Below, one piece after another: positions 28,446 to 37,819 of a stretch of 64,000 bases of DNA. The stretch covers positions 62,001 to 126,000 of the forward strand of contig CAADGK010000099.1 in NCBI GenBank assembly GCA_900696515.1, read 5' to 3'. This DNA is from an uncultured Nitrosospira sp. GTDB lineage: Bacteria > Nitrospirota > Nitrospiria > Nitrospirales > Nitrospiraceae. The notes beneath the pieces are model-generated. The model was given only the letters and a program-made list of their open reading frames with translations, did not search any database and was not told the DNA's origin. Positions within the stretch are counted from its first letter, which is position 1; each line of letters starts with the position of its first letter. The position numbers and the translations under genes are program-made.

Positions 28446-28864
28446 CGGGAAACTGCGGCCCTTCTTTCGCAAGAATCCGTGAGAGGTCGAGTCCAAGGAC
28501 ATGGGTAACCATACCACGAATCAAGGATCTCGCGCGACCAGATGGTGATTGAGATGCTCATCCAGTAAGGGTTCCGTACTACTTGGCACGAAGATGAGGT
28601 TGTGTGTGCGAAGCAGAATGGATGACGGCCATCGACATTCGGTTAGCTCTCGGTGGTGTGAGTAGTGGGTCTAGGGATCAAAAAGCCCGCACGGCCAATC
28701 TCTAACTAGGGAAGAAGGTGCCGACCTATCCGGCAGGAACTGCCCATTGCGCTGTTAATGTTGTGACGAGAATGCATGACAAACAACGGTTCCGCACTGG
28801 CATGAAAGTTGACTGAGCTGAACTGGCTTTATCGGCGGACTGTGCCTGGACAGAGGTGTGACAG
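28446..28864. other. Intergenic region upstream of the MotA/MotB-like pair
   Basis: About 420 bases without a coding frame. It must hold the promoter of the pair at 28865. A TTGACT at about 28808 could be a -35 box but no good -10 lies at the right distance. Confidence 0.3.
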
Positions 28865-30082
28865 ATGGATGCTATGAGCGGGGGAGGGGCGGCCAACGGT
28901 CTATGGGAATTCTTCACGCAGGATTTGGCCATCGTCAGGGATCTACAGAGCCCAATGTTGAGCTGGGTCGGCATGGCGGTGATTCTTGTGATTTGCGGCT
29001 GGCATGGTGCCGTGCTGCTTCATGGTGTATGGCGGATTCGACAGGCGCTGTGTCGAGTCCAATCACGGGTGTCAAGCCTCCTCCTTGCGCGCCGGCAATG
29101 GTCGAAAGAGTGGATCGTCATGCCGACGTTAGCGACAAGAAGACCTCATCCAGGCGAATCGCAAGAGTCGCGACGCGATGTAGATGATCTCCACCTCTTG
29201 GATCGAACCATGCGTTCCGAGCCGATGTTTTCCGCAGACTGGCTGTCCTACCGAAAGACCTTTGCGATCGAACAGCCGGCCTGGTTTCTTGAACCGACGG
29301 TTTCCGCGCAGAAATCAGCTGCGGAATTCTTTTCCTTTGAAGCCTCTATGGCGGAATACCTCAATGTCGGGTTCTATCGGCAACTCCCGTCTTTGCTGAC
29401 CGGTATGGGACTGATGTTCACGTTTCTCGCCATTCTCATCGGCCTGAGCAAACTCCATGCAAACGGCTCGCAGATTGAAGGAATTGCCGGCCTCATTAAC
29501 GGACTCTCCGGAAAGTTTGTCACATCTATTGCCGGCTTGGCTTGTGCGAATGCGTTTACCCTTCTGGAGACCTCTGTGTGGCATCGCCTGGGCAGCCAAT
29601 ATCGGCGGTGTCTCGCCATGGTTGATGAGGTGTTTCCGCAGAGGACCGTCGATCAACATGCCCAGTCATCGGTGGCGCCGACCGGCCATGCATCAGCTAC
29701 CATCATCCCCACACGTGGCGACGGCGACAGGCAATTGGCCGAGGTAGTGCACCAGCGGCTTGGCGCAGTTGTGGCAGCCCTAACCAAGACCTCAGAATCG
29801 CTCACGGTTTTGAATACTGCACCGACTGGTTTCAAGGTCGACCATCTTCCGGGTGAGATCGGCCATGAGGTTCAGCAAGCAATGAAGCGAGTGATTCAAC
29901 CCTTGCTGGATTCAATTCAGGATCTCACTCGGACCATGAAAGGGCAGGCGCTTCCTGTGCAACTCTCAAAAGCGGAAATGGAAACCATATTTCAGGAGCT
30001 GAAGACCCATGGCGCAGCGGTTCAAAATACCCTGTATGTCAAGACAGGCGGCGGTGAGAACAGCCCGGTTCGTCATGAGTAA
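28865..30082 (+). CDS. MotA/ExbB-like inner-membrane stator protein, resembling ZorA
   Basis: A 405-residue protein. Membrane segments are seen at about 33-52, 178-201 and 213-237, the last two forming the MotA/TolQ/ExbB proton-channel core (LTGMGLMFTFLAILIGLSKL and LSGKFVTSIAGLACANAF). A long, mostly helical C-terminal region follows (residues 250-400), like the intracellular tail of ZorA from the Zorya anti-phage system. AGAGG precedes the ATG. The partner at 30098 is a MotB/ZorB-like protein. Classic ZorA tails are usually longer, and ZorC/D/E genes are absent here. Confidence 0.75.
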   Translation: MDAMSGGGAANGLWEFFTQDLAIVRDLQSPMLSWVGMAVILVICGWHGAVLLHGVWRIRQALCRVQSRVSSLLLARRQWSKEWIVMPTLATRRPHPGESQESRRDVDDLHLLDRTMRSEPMFSADWLSYRKTFAIEQPAWFLEPTVSAQKSAAEFFSFEASMAEYLNVGFYRQLPSLLTGMGLMFTFLAILIGLSKLHANGSQIEGIAGLINGLSGKFVTSIAGLACANAFTLLETSVWHRLGSQYRRCLAMVDEVFPQRTVDQHAQSSVAPTGHASATIIPTRGDGDRQLAEVVHQRLGAVVAALTKTSESLTVLNTAPTGFKVDHLPGEIGHEVQQAMKRVIQPLLDSIQDLTRTMKGQALPVQLSKAEMETIFQELKTHGAAVQNTLYVKTGGGENSPVRHE

Positions 30083-30097
30083 CCCGAGCGAAATAGA

Positions 30098-30739
30098 ATG
30101 AGACATCTCAAATCAGGAACGACATCGGAATCTACCCTTTCGCATTCTGCCATATCCAGCGGGGTGACCGACCTGATGACCTCGCTCGCCGTGATCTTCA
30201 TCCTGCTGTTTGCAGCCTATGTGAGCCGTGTTGATGAAAACCGGGAGCCTGATGCACAGAATTCTCCGGCCCAACGGGAGCGGCATGAAAACGTCGACCG
30301 TCGTCTTCTAAAGCATGAAGACCACAAGTCTGGCGTTTTGGCGGTCAGCATGCCGGACGCTGCGCTCACCTTTGACTTTGGCCAGAGCCGGTTATTGCCG
30401 TCCGCTGAGGATTTCTTGTCCGAGACGATACCGCACTATGCCGCCATGGTATGTGCACAGGAAGGCAAGGATGTGGAAGCCTTTGTGATAGAAGGGTATA
30501 CGGATGATCTAGGAGACGACCTTCGCAATTTACGACTGAGCCAGGAGCGCTCGTTCGCTGTGTTGGCTAAGAGCGTGGAGGTGGTCCGTGAGAAGCTCCC
30601 CTGGGCATACGAATGCTTTCTGCAAAAGGCCACGGCGAACGGACGCGGGAGGCAAAATCTGCTGCGGGACGATGCGGGATCCTTGGACCGGGAGCGGAGT
30701 CGTCGGGTGATGTTTAAGATACACTTGCGTCCTCAATAA
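30098..30739 (+). CDS. MotB/OmpA-like protein, resembling ZorB
   Basis: A 213-residue protein with one membrane helix (about 23-42) in GVTDLMTSLAVIFILLFAAY; Asp25 is at the position of the proton-carrying Asp of MotB/ZorB proteins. The periplasmic part is an OmpA-like peptidoglycan-binding domain: FDFGQSRLLPSAEDFL, FVIEGYTDDLGD, LRLSQERSFAVL and ERSRRVMFKIHL. It is 15 bases downstream of the MotA-like gene. Together they should form an ion-driven stator anchored to the cell wall. Confidence 0.8.
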   Translation: MRHLKSGTTSESTLSHSAISSGVTDLMTSLAVIFILLFAAYVSRVDENREPDAQNSPAQRERHENVDRRLLKHEDHKSGVLAVSMPDAALTFDFGQSRLLPSAEDFLSETIPHYAAMVCAQEGKDVEAFVIEGYTDDLGDDLRNLRLSQERSFAVLAKSVEVVREKLPWAYECFLQKATANGRGRQNLLRDDAGSLDRERSRRVMFKIHLRPQ

Positions 30740-30928
30740 CAACTACGAACCACATGACGTTGGCCCCTAGCCTTCCAGCGGTGTAGATCAGGCGTCCATT
30801 TCACTTGTGCCTTCGCCTGCTGCCAAGCCATCAGGCGATTCCTCTGAAGCCCGGGTGAGCCCACCCGCGAGTTAAAGCTTGTTCAGTTCCCGGTATTGCC
30901 ACATCTCTCTCATAAATAGGCCTCGTGG

Positions 30929-31723
30929 TTACGATAGGGCCCGGGCGAGTTCCAGAAACTGCTCAAGCGCAAGGGTTTCGGCGCGAAGCGAGGGTGAAAG
31001 CTGGAGAGTCGACAACGCTGCTTCGACATGCTTCGAATCGTAGCCTTCGTTCTTGAGAGAGTTCACGAGAGTTTTACGTCGGTGAGCGAAAGCGGCCCGT
31101 ACAAGCGCAGTGAACCGCTGCTCTTCTTCGGGTTGTCGTGCGCGTGGCGCCAGTGTGTGCAGCAGAACGACGGCAGAGTCAACCTCCGGTCGAGGGCGGA
31201 AGCACTGAGGGGAGACCTTGAAGGCCTTTGAAATATTCGCGGAGTATTGGGCCATCACAGACAAGACACCGTAGTCCGGACTTCCAGGCTTGGCGATCAG
31301 CCGGTCGGCGACTTCGTTTTGCAGCATGAGAACCAAGCGGGCAAAGCGATTGCCTTGAGCAAGGAGCCGAAAGAGAAGCGGCGTGGAAATATAGTAGGGG
31401 AGATTGGCGACGACGATGGTCCCGATCGGCAGATGCTCGACTGGAGAGGTCAGTGCATCTCCGAGCACGAGCACCACATTGGGGAGATGCGCGGTTCGTT
31501 CGGAAAGGAACGCATGGAGACGAGGGTCGATCTCGATTGCCGCCACATGGCCGGCAGTTCGGCACAGGGCTTCTGTCAGGATACCTCGGCCCGGGCCGAT
31601 CTCCAGGACCGTGTCAGTGGGCGAAATCCCTGCGAGCACCACGATCTTGCGAACGATGTTCGGGTCGACCAGAAAATTTTGTCCCAGCCGTTTGATTGCC
31701 GAAGGAGGAGACGCCGAGTCCAC
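30929..31723 (-). CDS. rsmA: 16S rRNA dimethyladenosine transferase
   Basis: A 264-residue KsgA/RsmA enzyme that dimethylates two adjacent adenines near the 3' end of 16S rRNA. The start region RLGQNFLVDPNIVRKIV, SAM-binding VLEIGPGRGILTEAL, and catalytic NLPYYISTPLLF are clear. The start is GTG at 31723, two bases after the stop of the upstream unknown gene, with GGGAG just before; a longer upstream frame would cover that gene. It is the last gene of the larC-exchanger-pdxA-unknown-rsmA operon. A rsmA-pdxA link is common in bacteria. Confidence 0.95.
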   Translation of the reverse strand: MDSASPPSAIKRLGQNFLVDPNIVRKIVVLAGISPTDTVLEIGPGRGILTEALCRTAGHVAAIEIDPRLHAFLSERTAHLPNVVLVLGDALTSPVEHLPIGTIVVANLPYYISTPLLFRLLAQGNRFARLVLMLQNEVADRLIAKPGSPDYGVLSVMAQYSANISKAFKVSPQCFRPRPEVDSAVVLLHTLAPRARQPEEEQRFTALVRAAFAHRRKTLVNSLKNEGYDSKHVEAALSTLQLSPSLRAETLALEQFLELARALS

Positions 31724-31725
31724 CC

Positions 31726-32043
31726 TCAACTCCCGGGTGAAGACGAATGAGCGAGTTTGTCGGCAAGCCGGACAAGCGGCGCACGGTAGCAATCGACAAG
31801 ATCGGTAAATTCTTCGAGTAGATCGTTGGTGAAGGAGGGACCCGGATGAATATGGGCGAACGTTTGTCCATCTTCATCACCGATTACGGCGGTAATCAGC
31901 GTGACGGTGCGGGTTTTCCACTTTTCGATTCGTTCCGTTCCTGCAACGGTATTCAGGTCCTGACAGGTTTGTTGTGCAAGCGCGTCCAGTTCAGCAATCT
32001 GCTGCCGAACGGTGGCCAGCTGCGTCGCGCCGTCAGACGGCAT
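31726..32043 (-). CDS. Unknown protein between pdxA and rsmA
   Basis: A 105-residue soluble protein not recognised. A helical start (QLATVRQQIAELDALAQQTC) is followed by KWKTRTVTLITAVIGDEDG and a phrase FAHIHPGPSF, then a helical end. The start at 32043 overlaps the end of pdxA by eleven bases. The conserved placement in a tightly overlapping operon argues that it is a real gene. Confidence 0.7.
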   Translation of the reverse strand: MPSDGATQLATVRQQIAELDALAQQTCQDLNTVAGTERIEKWKTRTVTLITAVIGDEDGQTFAHIHPGPSFTNDLLEEFTDLVDCYRAPLVRLADKLAHSSSPGS

Positions 32044-33100
32044 GATTGGAGCGCCCCTTCGCTCCACGTCGTTGAACAATCCGAGCCGCCAAGGTGACCG
32101 CTTCGATCAGGCTTCCCGGGTCGGCGATTCCCTTCCCGACAATATCAAAGGCTGTTCCATGGTCGACGGACGTGCGAATGATGGGTAAGCCAACGGTGAG
32201 ATTCACGCAGGTTCCGAACGCAACCAGTTTCAGAGGAATTAATCCCTGGTCATGGTACAAGGCGACAATTCCGTCATAGTGCCCCTTTGCCGCCTTTCCA
32301 AACAGGGTATCAGCGGGCAATGGATCACTGGCCAGAATGCCCTGGGCTTGGGCTGTGCGAGCTGCAGGAAGAATAACCCGAGCTTCCTCGTCTCCGAATA
32401 GGCCATGTTCGCCCGCATGCGGATTGAGTGCGGCCACTCCGATCTTCGGTCGTTTGATTCCAAATAAGCCAGTGAGAGCCTGGTGAGCCAACCGGATCGA
32501 TTTTTCGACCTTGGCCTGAGTAAGCAGTGACGGAAGGTCTTTGATGGCGACATGTGTCGTGACAAACATGATTCGCAATGGTCCACCCACGATCATCATG
32601 CCCGATTCTCTTGCCTGGGTGAGGTCGGCTAACAATTCGGTGTGTCCCGGGTATCGACACCCTGCCATGTTGACGGCTTCTTTATTGATCGGAGCCGTGA
32701 CGATCCCATCGAGACAACCTAATTGGGCGAGTTCAACGGCCTTCTCAATGAAGCGGACCGACGCGGCGCCCGTTTCTGCGGCCGCGAGGCCTGGTGTAAA
32801 TCGGCCAAGCGGAGTGTTCAGCGGGTCCAGTATGGTCACAGTACCTGGGCGGGATGCCGGCATGTCATGGTTTGCAACGGGGTGCATCGTCAGCCTGAGC
32901 CGCAGGGCCTTGATGGCACGAGCCATGACAGGAAGGGCCCCGATGACCAGCGGTCGGCAAACTTTATACAGTTGTCTCCCAGACAGCGCTTTCGCGATAA
33001 CCTCCGGGCCGATCCCCGCAGGGTCTCCCATCGTGATGCCGAGGAACGGAAGCGGGGACGATCTCGAGAGTCTTCGAGTTGGACTGGTTCTAGTTGGCAT
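32033..33100 (-). CDS. pdxA: 4-hydroxythreonine-4-phosphate dehydrogenase
   Basis: A 355-residue PdxA, an NAD-dependent enzyme of the DXP-dependent vitamin B6 (pyridoxal 5'-phosphate) pathway. It has the family opening LGITMGDPAGIGPEVIAKAL, the metal/substrate motifs VTAPINKEA and YPGHTELLA, and ALNPHAGEHGLFGDEE and YHDQGLIPLKL. The start at 33100 overlaps the exchanger's stop by eleven bases, as in the rest of the operon. Confidence 0.95.
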   Translation of the reverse strand: MPTRTSPTRRLSRSSPLPFLGITMGDPAGIGPEVIAKALSGRQLYKVCRPLVIGALPVMARAIKALRLRLTMHPVANHDMPASRPGTVTILDPLNTPLGRFTPGLAAAETGAASVRFIEKAVELAQLGCLDGIVTAPINKEAVNMAGCRYPGHTELLADLTQARESGMMIVGGPLRIMFVTTHVAIKDLPSLLTQAKVEKSIRLAHQALTGLFGIKRPKIGVAALNPHAGEHGLFGDEEARVILPAARTAQAQGILASDPLPADTLFGKAAKGHYDGIVALYHDQGLIPLKLVAFGTCVNLTVGLPIIRTSVDHGTAFDIVGKGIADPGSLIEAVTLAARIVQRRGAKGRSNHAV

Positions 33101-34091
33101 AGAGGTAGACGGTATAGCCGATATAGAAGAGAGCGCCTGCTCCCAGCAGCCACGGTCGCCATCGGCCTCCAAGCAGAATCTGCAGGAGGCAGAGCCCTAC
33201 TGCCTGTACCGCCAAGACCATGGTCGTCAAGGCGGAGGGGGCGATGACCCATTCCGTCCCGATCAGTCCGAGTGAGACGGGGAGCGTGCCTTGAAAGACC
33301 ATGGCGCCCGTCACGTTGGCGACGGCGAGCTTGTCTTTTTTTCGATACAGCCACAGAAAGCTGTTGGACATCTCCGGTAATTCTGTGGCCAACGGCGCGA
33401 TGAGGAGCGTCAAAATCAGCGGGGACATCGAGAACAATCCTGCCATCGATTCCGCTGCCATCACGAACAAATGAGCGCCCAGAATCAAGCCGCCCAGCCC
33501 CAACAGCGCTTGAAACCCAATCATCGGATGCGACGGAGTTGTCGCGGTTTTATCGAAGATGAGAGGGTCCAATTCACCGCTTTCGCTCTCTCCGGCCGGT
33601 GCAAACTTCAGTTTCATGTAGTAAATGTACAAGCAGATCAACCCGCCGGCGGCGATCAGATGGATCAGTCTCGATCGTTCAAAGGCGCACCCCAGCGCCA
33701 CCAGGTAACCGATCATAAAGAACGTCAGGTCCGTGAGGACATCGCGATAGTTGAGATGAAACTGCCCGGTGCGTTTGCCTGCGCGTGCGTACAGCACCAC
33801 CAACAGCGCCAAGATCGGCAGCACCAGCGTGCTGAGCATAAACGGTGCACCGAGGATGGCGCCTACTCCGACGTCGATCTCCTCGGGGCTTTCGCCGAAG
33901 AAAATGGCAATGATCGGAATCGAAGTTTCAGGCAAGGTGGTGCCAATGGCTGCGAAGATGCTCCCGACCGCTCCTTCGGAAATCCCGAGCCGTTTACCCA
34001 GCCATTCAATCGCGTTGGTGAACAGCGCACACCCGCCGAGTGTTACGACTACTGAGACGAGGAAGAGGAGGATATAGTACAGGGTGGTCAT
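33090..34091 (-). CDS. Sodium/calcium exchanger family (CaCA) membrane protein
   Basis: A 333-residue integral membrane protein with about ten hydrophobic segments in two inverted halves. Each half contains an alpha-repeat-like motif: GTTLPETSIPIIA near residue 50 and ATELPEMSNSFLWL near 240, as in the CaCA cation exchanger family. The substrate (Ca, Na, K or another cation) cannot be told. Its ATG overlaps the larC stop by four bases, and its end overlaps pdxA. Confidence 0.85.
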   Translation of the reverse strand: MTTLYYILLFLVSVVVTLGGCALFTNAIEWLGKRLGISEGAVGSIFAAIGTTLPETSIPIIAIFFGESPEEIDVGVGAILGAPFMLSTLVLPILALLVVLYARAGKRTGQFHLNYRDVLTDLTFFMIGYLVALGCAFERSRLIHLIAAGGLICLYIYYMKLKFAPAGESESGELDPLIFDKTATTPSHPMIGFQALLGLGGLILGAHLFVMAAESMAGLFSMSPLILTLLIAPLATELPEMSNSFLWLYRKKDKLAVANVTGAMVFQGTLPVSLGLIGTEWVIAPSALTTMVLAVQAVGLCLLQILLGGRWRPWLLGAGALFYIGYTVYLYAN

Positions 34092-35293
34092 GCTCGGCCT
34101 CGGAGTTTTTTACGGGTCGTCTGCCGATAGGTTCGCAAGGCTTCCTCCATGACGGTCTTGAGCGGACGACCAGATCGTCTCGCGATAGATTGGCAATCGA
34201 TATACTCCGGTGCGGCCTTGTCCCATCCCGCGCCAAGATCGGCCACCTTCATGCGAACGGTTCCTCCCTGGATTGCGATGGGGACGATACGACGCGGAAG
34301 GACCTGTCGGGTGACTTCCTGCAGTCGCACACCGAGCGTGGGTGTTTCCTGGAAGAGAATCTCGAGTATCGCGTTCGTCTGCTCTTTCGGGGCTAGGCAG
34401 GTCAGTAACACACCTGGTCGGCTTTTTTTCATGACAATGGGAATCAGGGCGACGTCGACGGCGCCGAGGTCAAACAGCTGATCCATGACGTGCTCATAAA
34501 TCTGAGGATTGAGGTCGTCGAGGTTCGTTTCAATCTGCATGATGCGCTCAGTGTGAGAGATCTCAGGCGCCGAGTCATCCTGTAGAAACACCCGCAACAC
34601 GTTCGGCCAGTCCTCCGGATTGCGGTCTCCGGCGCCATGTCCGACCGCGAGACTACGCATGACCGGCAAGGGCCCGAACTCTGATGCCAATGTCCGGATC
34701 AAGGCCACGCCGGTCGGTGTAGCAAGCTCGTGCCGTGGACCGTCTGAATAGACGGGAATGCCTTTGGCCAACGCAGTCACAGCCGGTCCCGGCACAGGTA
34801 GGCGACCATGAGAGGTTTGAATAGACCCCGCTCCAACGTTGATCGCGGTAGAGGTTACACGGGTTACATTTAGGAGATAGCAGCCTAGGACTCCTCCAAC
34901 CACATCGATGAATGAATCAACGACGCCCACTTCATGAAAGTGCACATCCTTTGCAGGGACCTGATGGGCCAACCCTTCCGCATCAGCCAATCGGTCAAAA
35001 ACGGAACGGCTGCGCATCTTGACTGAGTCCGGGAGCGTGCTCGCGGTAATAATACTTCGAATACGCGAGAGCGTCAGCGGTCGGTGAAACCCCTGCTTGA
35101 TGAGGACGTCGACTTTCACGGCATGGAGCGCTCCACGTCGCACCGGTCGCTGCCGCAACGTGTAGCCGGATAGTTTCAAGCGCTTGAGGCCGTTGACAAG
35201 GTCCGCCCATGGCAGGCCCGCGCAGACCAGGGCACCCAAGACCATGTCCCCGCTTACGCCAGAAAAACAGTCAAAATGCAGGTGTCGGCCCAC
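34088..35293 (-). CDS. larC: Nickel-pincer cofactor biosynthesis protein LarC
   Basis: A 401-residue LarC (nickel insertion protein; CTP-dependent cyclometallase in the characterised enzyme). It opens with HLHFDCFSGVSGDMVLGALV and carries VHFHEVGVVDSFIDVVGG, LPVPGPAVTALAKGIPVY, ATPTGVALIRTLA, and the C-terminal-domain motif METNLDDLNPQ-like IQTNLDDLNPQIYEHV (here with IETN). It heads the five-gene operon. LarA and LarE are not in the window; larB is 0.75 kb away in another operon. Confidence 0.94.
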   Translation of the reverse strand: MGRHLHFDCFSGVSGDMVLGALVCAGLPWADLVNGLKRLKLSGYTLRQRPVRRGALHAVKVDVLIKQGFHRPLTLSRIRSIITASTLPDSVKMRSRSVFDRLADAEGLAHQVPAKDVHFHEVGVVDSFIDVVGGVLGCYLLNVTRVTSTAINVGAGSIQTSHGRLPVPGPAVTALAKGIPVYSDGPRHELATPTGVALIRTLASEFGPLPVMRSLAVGHGAGDRNPEDWPNVLRVFLQDDSAPEISHTERIMQIETNLDDLNPQIYEHVMDQLFDLGAVDVALIPIVMKKSRPGVLLTCLAPKEQTNAILEILFQETPTLGVRLQEVTRQVLPRRIVPIAIQGGTVRMKVADLGAGWDKAAPEYIDCQSIARRSGRPLKTVMEEALRTYRQTTRKKLRGRA

Positions 35294-35400
35294 GGCTCTC
35301 CTTACTCAGTAGGCAAAAAGACCGCACATCTTACCGAAGGTTCGGCTGAACGGCAATCATTGGTTCATTGTTGCGGCTTCGTTGACAGCTCAAGGAGGCT

Positions 35401-36021
35401 ATGTTATCCCCCATTAAAAGATGCGCGACGCTCGGCGACAATGAGTTGCTACGGAGCCATCACCCATTCTTAATCAAGGCAGGTGTTCGGTTGTTGACAA
35501 GATCGCACCAGCAACGATGTCACGGACTGACGCTCGGGCTTCTCTGCCTGTATGGTTTCCTGGTGGGCTTCCCACCGACCGAGAGTCTTGCTAAGGAAAA
35601 GTCTTCCCGTGCTCCCAGACCGGAACCGGAGCTCAAAATTATCGATCTGACCATCGCCCCGATGCCCTATACCCAGGGCGATGGACCGCTTCAGTTTTCA
35701 GTGACGGTTCAGCTTCCCAGAGATGTCGACCGAACCACGATTCTGGAGGTCACCTCCCTCATCAGTTCACCGTCGAAGACCTCACTTCGGTTTCTCACGC
35801 ACCGACAGCCTGTTCAAGTCGTGTCGACGAGAAATAGTGAACAAGAGCGCCCCAGGGTATTGGTGGAACTCCTGTGGGACGGGCAGGATCACCGGAAACA
35901 GGTAGCCGGGGCAGGCACCTATGCCTATGAAGTACGGACAAAGTTGCTGGCCAACGGTGACAAAGGACCTCGGACGATGATGGTGGCATGGCCGAAACGG
36001 GGGATGCTCGAAGTCAACTGA
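35401..36021 (+). CDS. Exported protein of unknown function
   Basis: A 206-residue protein with a long positively charged start and a hydrophobic segment (about 43-60, LTLGLLCLYGFLVGFPP) that reads as a signal sequence or anchor. The rest looks like a beta-sandwich: LKIIDLTIAPMPYTQ, LQFSVTVQLPRDVD, and WDGQDHRKQVAGAGTYAYEV, whose W-D-G...G-T-Y form is like the FlgD-type Ig fold. Some later Met may be the true start. It is convergent with larB. Confidence 0.6.
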   Translation: MLSPIKRCATLGDNELLRSHHPFLIKAGVRLLTRSHQQRCHGLTLGLLCLYGFLVGFPPTESLAKEKSSRAPRPEPELKIIDLTIAPMPYTQGDGPLQFSVTVQLPRDVDRTTILEVTSLISSPSKTSLRFLTHRQPVQVVSTRNSEQERPRVLVELLWDGQDHRKQVAGAGTYAYEVRTKLLANGDKGPRTMMVAWPKRGMLEVN

Positions 36022-36044
36022 TCTCCCGAAGAGCTCACTCCAGG

Positions 36045-36806
36045 TTAACTCTTCACGCCCAGCATGTTGATTCGATGTGCGAGACAAGCGGCACCGAAGC
36101 CGTTGTCGATATTCATGACCCCCACACCAGAGGCGCAGGAATTCAGCATCGTCAACAACGCAGCCACTCCGCCGAAACTCGCCCCATACCCGCGGCTTGT
36201 CGGGACCGCGATAACCGGACAATGAACGAGTCCCCCCACGACACTCGGCAAGACGCCATCCATTCCGGCAGCCACGATGATAACCCGCGCATCAAATAAG
36301 CGATCCTTCTTCCCAAGGAGGCGATGAATTCCTGCGACACCAACGTCATAGAGTCGCTCCACGTGACTGCCCATCACCTCCGCCGTGATGCGAGCTTCTT
36401 CCGCGACGGGGACATCGGCAGTACCGGCTGTGACGACGAGGATATGGCCCTGCGCGCTCCGCCGTGTCGGGTGGATCGCGACGAGACGCGCGTCAGGGTA
36501 GTATCGTGCGCGTCGATTAAGACGACGAATCGCTCGGCCGACCGTTGGTTCTGCACGGGTAGCAAGGAAGGGGCCTCCTTTTTTGATCAAGGCCCGAGCG
36601 ATCGCCACAACCTGTTCCGTCGTTTTTCCCTCGCAGAGTATGACTTCGGGGAATCCCTGCCGCAGCGACCGATGGTGGTCCAGCGAGGCAAAACCAAGAT
36701 CTTCGTACGGGAGAGAGCGCAGGCGGTGAAGCCCTTGTTCGACGGTCAGCTGGCCCCGGTGGACCTGGTGGAGTAACTGTTCAAGCCCTTCTGGGTTCAT
36801 GTTCAT
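36045..36806 (-). CDS. larB: Nickel-pincer cofactor biosynthesis protein LarB
   Basis: A 253-residue LarB with an AIR-carboxylase (PurE-like) fold, which carboxylates and hydrolyses nicotinic acid adenine dinucleotide as the first step to the pincer cofactor. Family motifs are GFPEVILCEGKT, VVTAGTADVPVAEEA, VAAGMDGVLPSVVGGLV, PVIAVPTSRGYG and the end ALLTMLNSCASGVGVMNIDNGFGAA. Its start overlaps the gpsA stop by four bases. Confidence 0.95.
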   Translation of the reverse strand: MNMNPEGLEQLLHQVHRGQLTVEQGLHRLRSLPYEDLGFASLDHHRSLRQGFPEVILCEGKTTEQVVAIARALIKKGGPFLATRAEPTVGRAIRRLNRRARYYPDARLVAIHPTRRSAQGHILVVTAGTADVPVAEEARITAEVMGSHVERLYDVGVAGIHRLLGKKDRLFDARVIIVAAGMDGVLPSVVGGLVHCPVIAVPTSRGYGASFGGVAALLTMLNSCASGVGVMNIDNGFGAACLAHRINMLGVKS

Positions 36807-37819
36807 CCCTTTTCCAGTTTTGCATCGCGTTCCATCAGGTCACTGACTGCTTTACGGCAGGACTTGTTTTCATCCAGTACCGCGTTGATTTCCTGAATAA
36901 TGGGCATCTCGACCTTATGCCGGAGGGCCAAGATGAACGCGGCACGAGCCGTCCGTATGCCCTCGGCGACGGCTTGCATTCCGGAGACGATCGTCTCGAG
37001 TCGTTCGCCCTTGCCGAGCCGCACGCCCACCGAATGATTACGACTGAGTGTTCCGGTGCAGGTTAAGACCAAATCACCAACGCCGGAAAGTCCATAAAAC
37101 GTGCGGGGATCAGCTCCCATTGCAACACCGAGGCGGACGATTTCCGCCAACCCACGGGTAATGAGAGCGGCACGGGCATTGAGTCCAAGTTCCAGGCCAT
37201 CAATGACGCCGGCAGCCAACGCCATCACATTCTTCAATGCTCCTCCGAGTTGGACGCCGAGCAGATCGCTGTCGGCATACACGCGAAACACACGTGTCAT
37301 CAATGCGCTCTGAAAACGCCGGACCAACAGTGTGTCCTGACCGGCGAGACAGACGGCCGTAGGTTGCCGCGCGCTGAGTTCAGCGGCGAAGCTTGGTCCT
37401 GAAAGTACCATCAGGGAGCCATGCATGGAGGCCGGTAATTCGTCCTCCATCACCTGGGTCATCAATTTGGCCGTTTCTTCCTCAATGCCTTTGGTCGCGC
37501 AGATCAATGGAATGGGATGGGACAGGAAACGTCTTAGATTTTGAAGCACGGATCGAGTGGCATGGGAAGGCACCGCGAAGACGATTCCCTCACAAGACCT
37601 CGTCGCTTCCTCCAGAGACGCGGTGGCGATCAAACTGTAGGGGAGCGTGACACCTTTGAGAAATATCTGGTTTTCGTGGGAGGTATTGATCGCGTCAACA
37701 ACGTCTCGTTCATAGGCCCAGAGACGAACGTCCAACCCCTTTTCAGCCAGATGTTTGGCCAAGGCTGTCCCCCAGGCCCCTGCACCAATGACACACATCT
37801 TGCTGATCGAAGCAGCCAT
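36803..37819 (-). CDS. gpsA: Glycerol-3-phosphate dehydrogenase [NAD(P)+]
   Basis: A 338-residue GpsA that reduces dihydroxyacetone phosphate to sn-glycerol 3-phosphate for phospholipid synthesis. The Rossmann motif VIGAGAWGTALAKHLAEKG (10-28), FAVPSHATRSVL, and the C-terminal NVMALAAGVIDGLELGLNARAALITRGLAEI and GLSGVGDLVLTCTG are all typical. It precedes larB with a four-base overlap, an unusual partner for it. Confidence 0.96.
   Translation of the reverse strand: MAASISKMCVIGAGAWGTALAKHLAEKGLDVRLWAYERDVVDAINTSHENQIFLKGVTLPYSLIATASLEEATRSCEGIVFAVPSHATRSVLQNLRRFLSHPIPLICATKGIEEETAKLMTQVMEDELPASMHGSLMVLSGPSFAAELSARQPTAVCLAGQDTLLVRRFQSALMTRVFRVYADSDLLGVQLGGALKNVMALAAGVIDGLELGLNARAALITRGLAEIVRLGVAMGADPRTFYGLSGVGDLVLTCTGTLSRNHSVGVRLGKGERLETIVSGMQAVAEGIRTARAAFILALRHKVEMPIIQEINAVLDENKSCRKAVSDLMERDAKLEKG

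Noticed and set aside
32541..33275. A 244-codon frame antisense to pdxA and the exchanger
   Set aside because: It covers two unrelated genes and has no recognisable domain.
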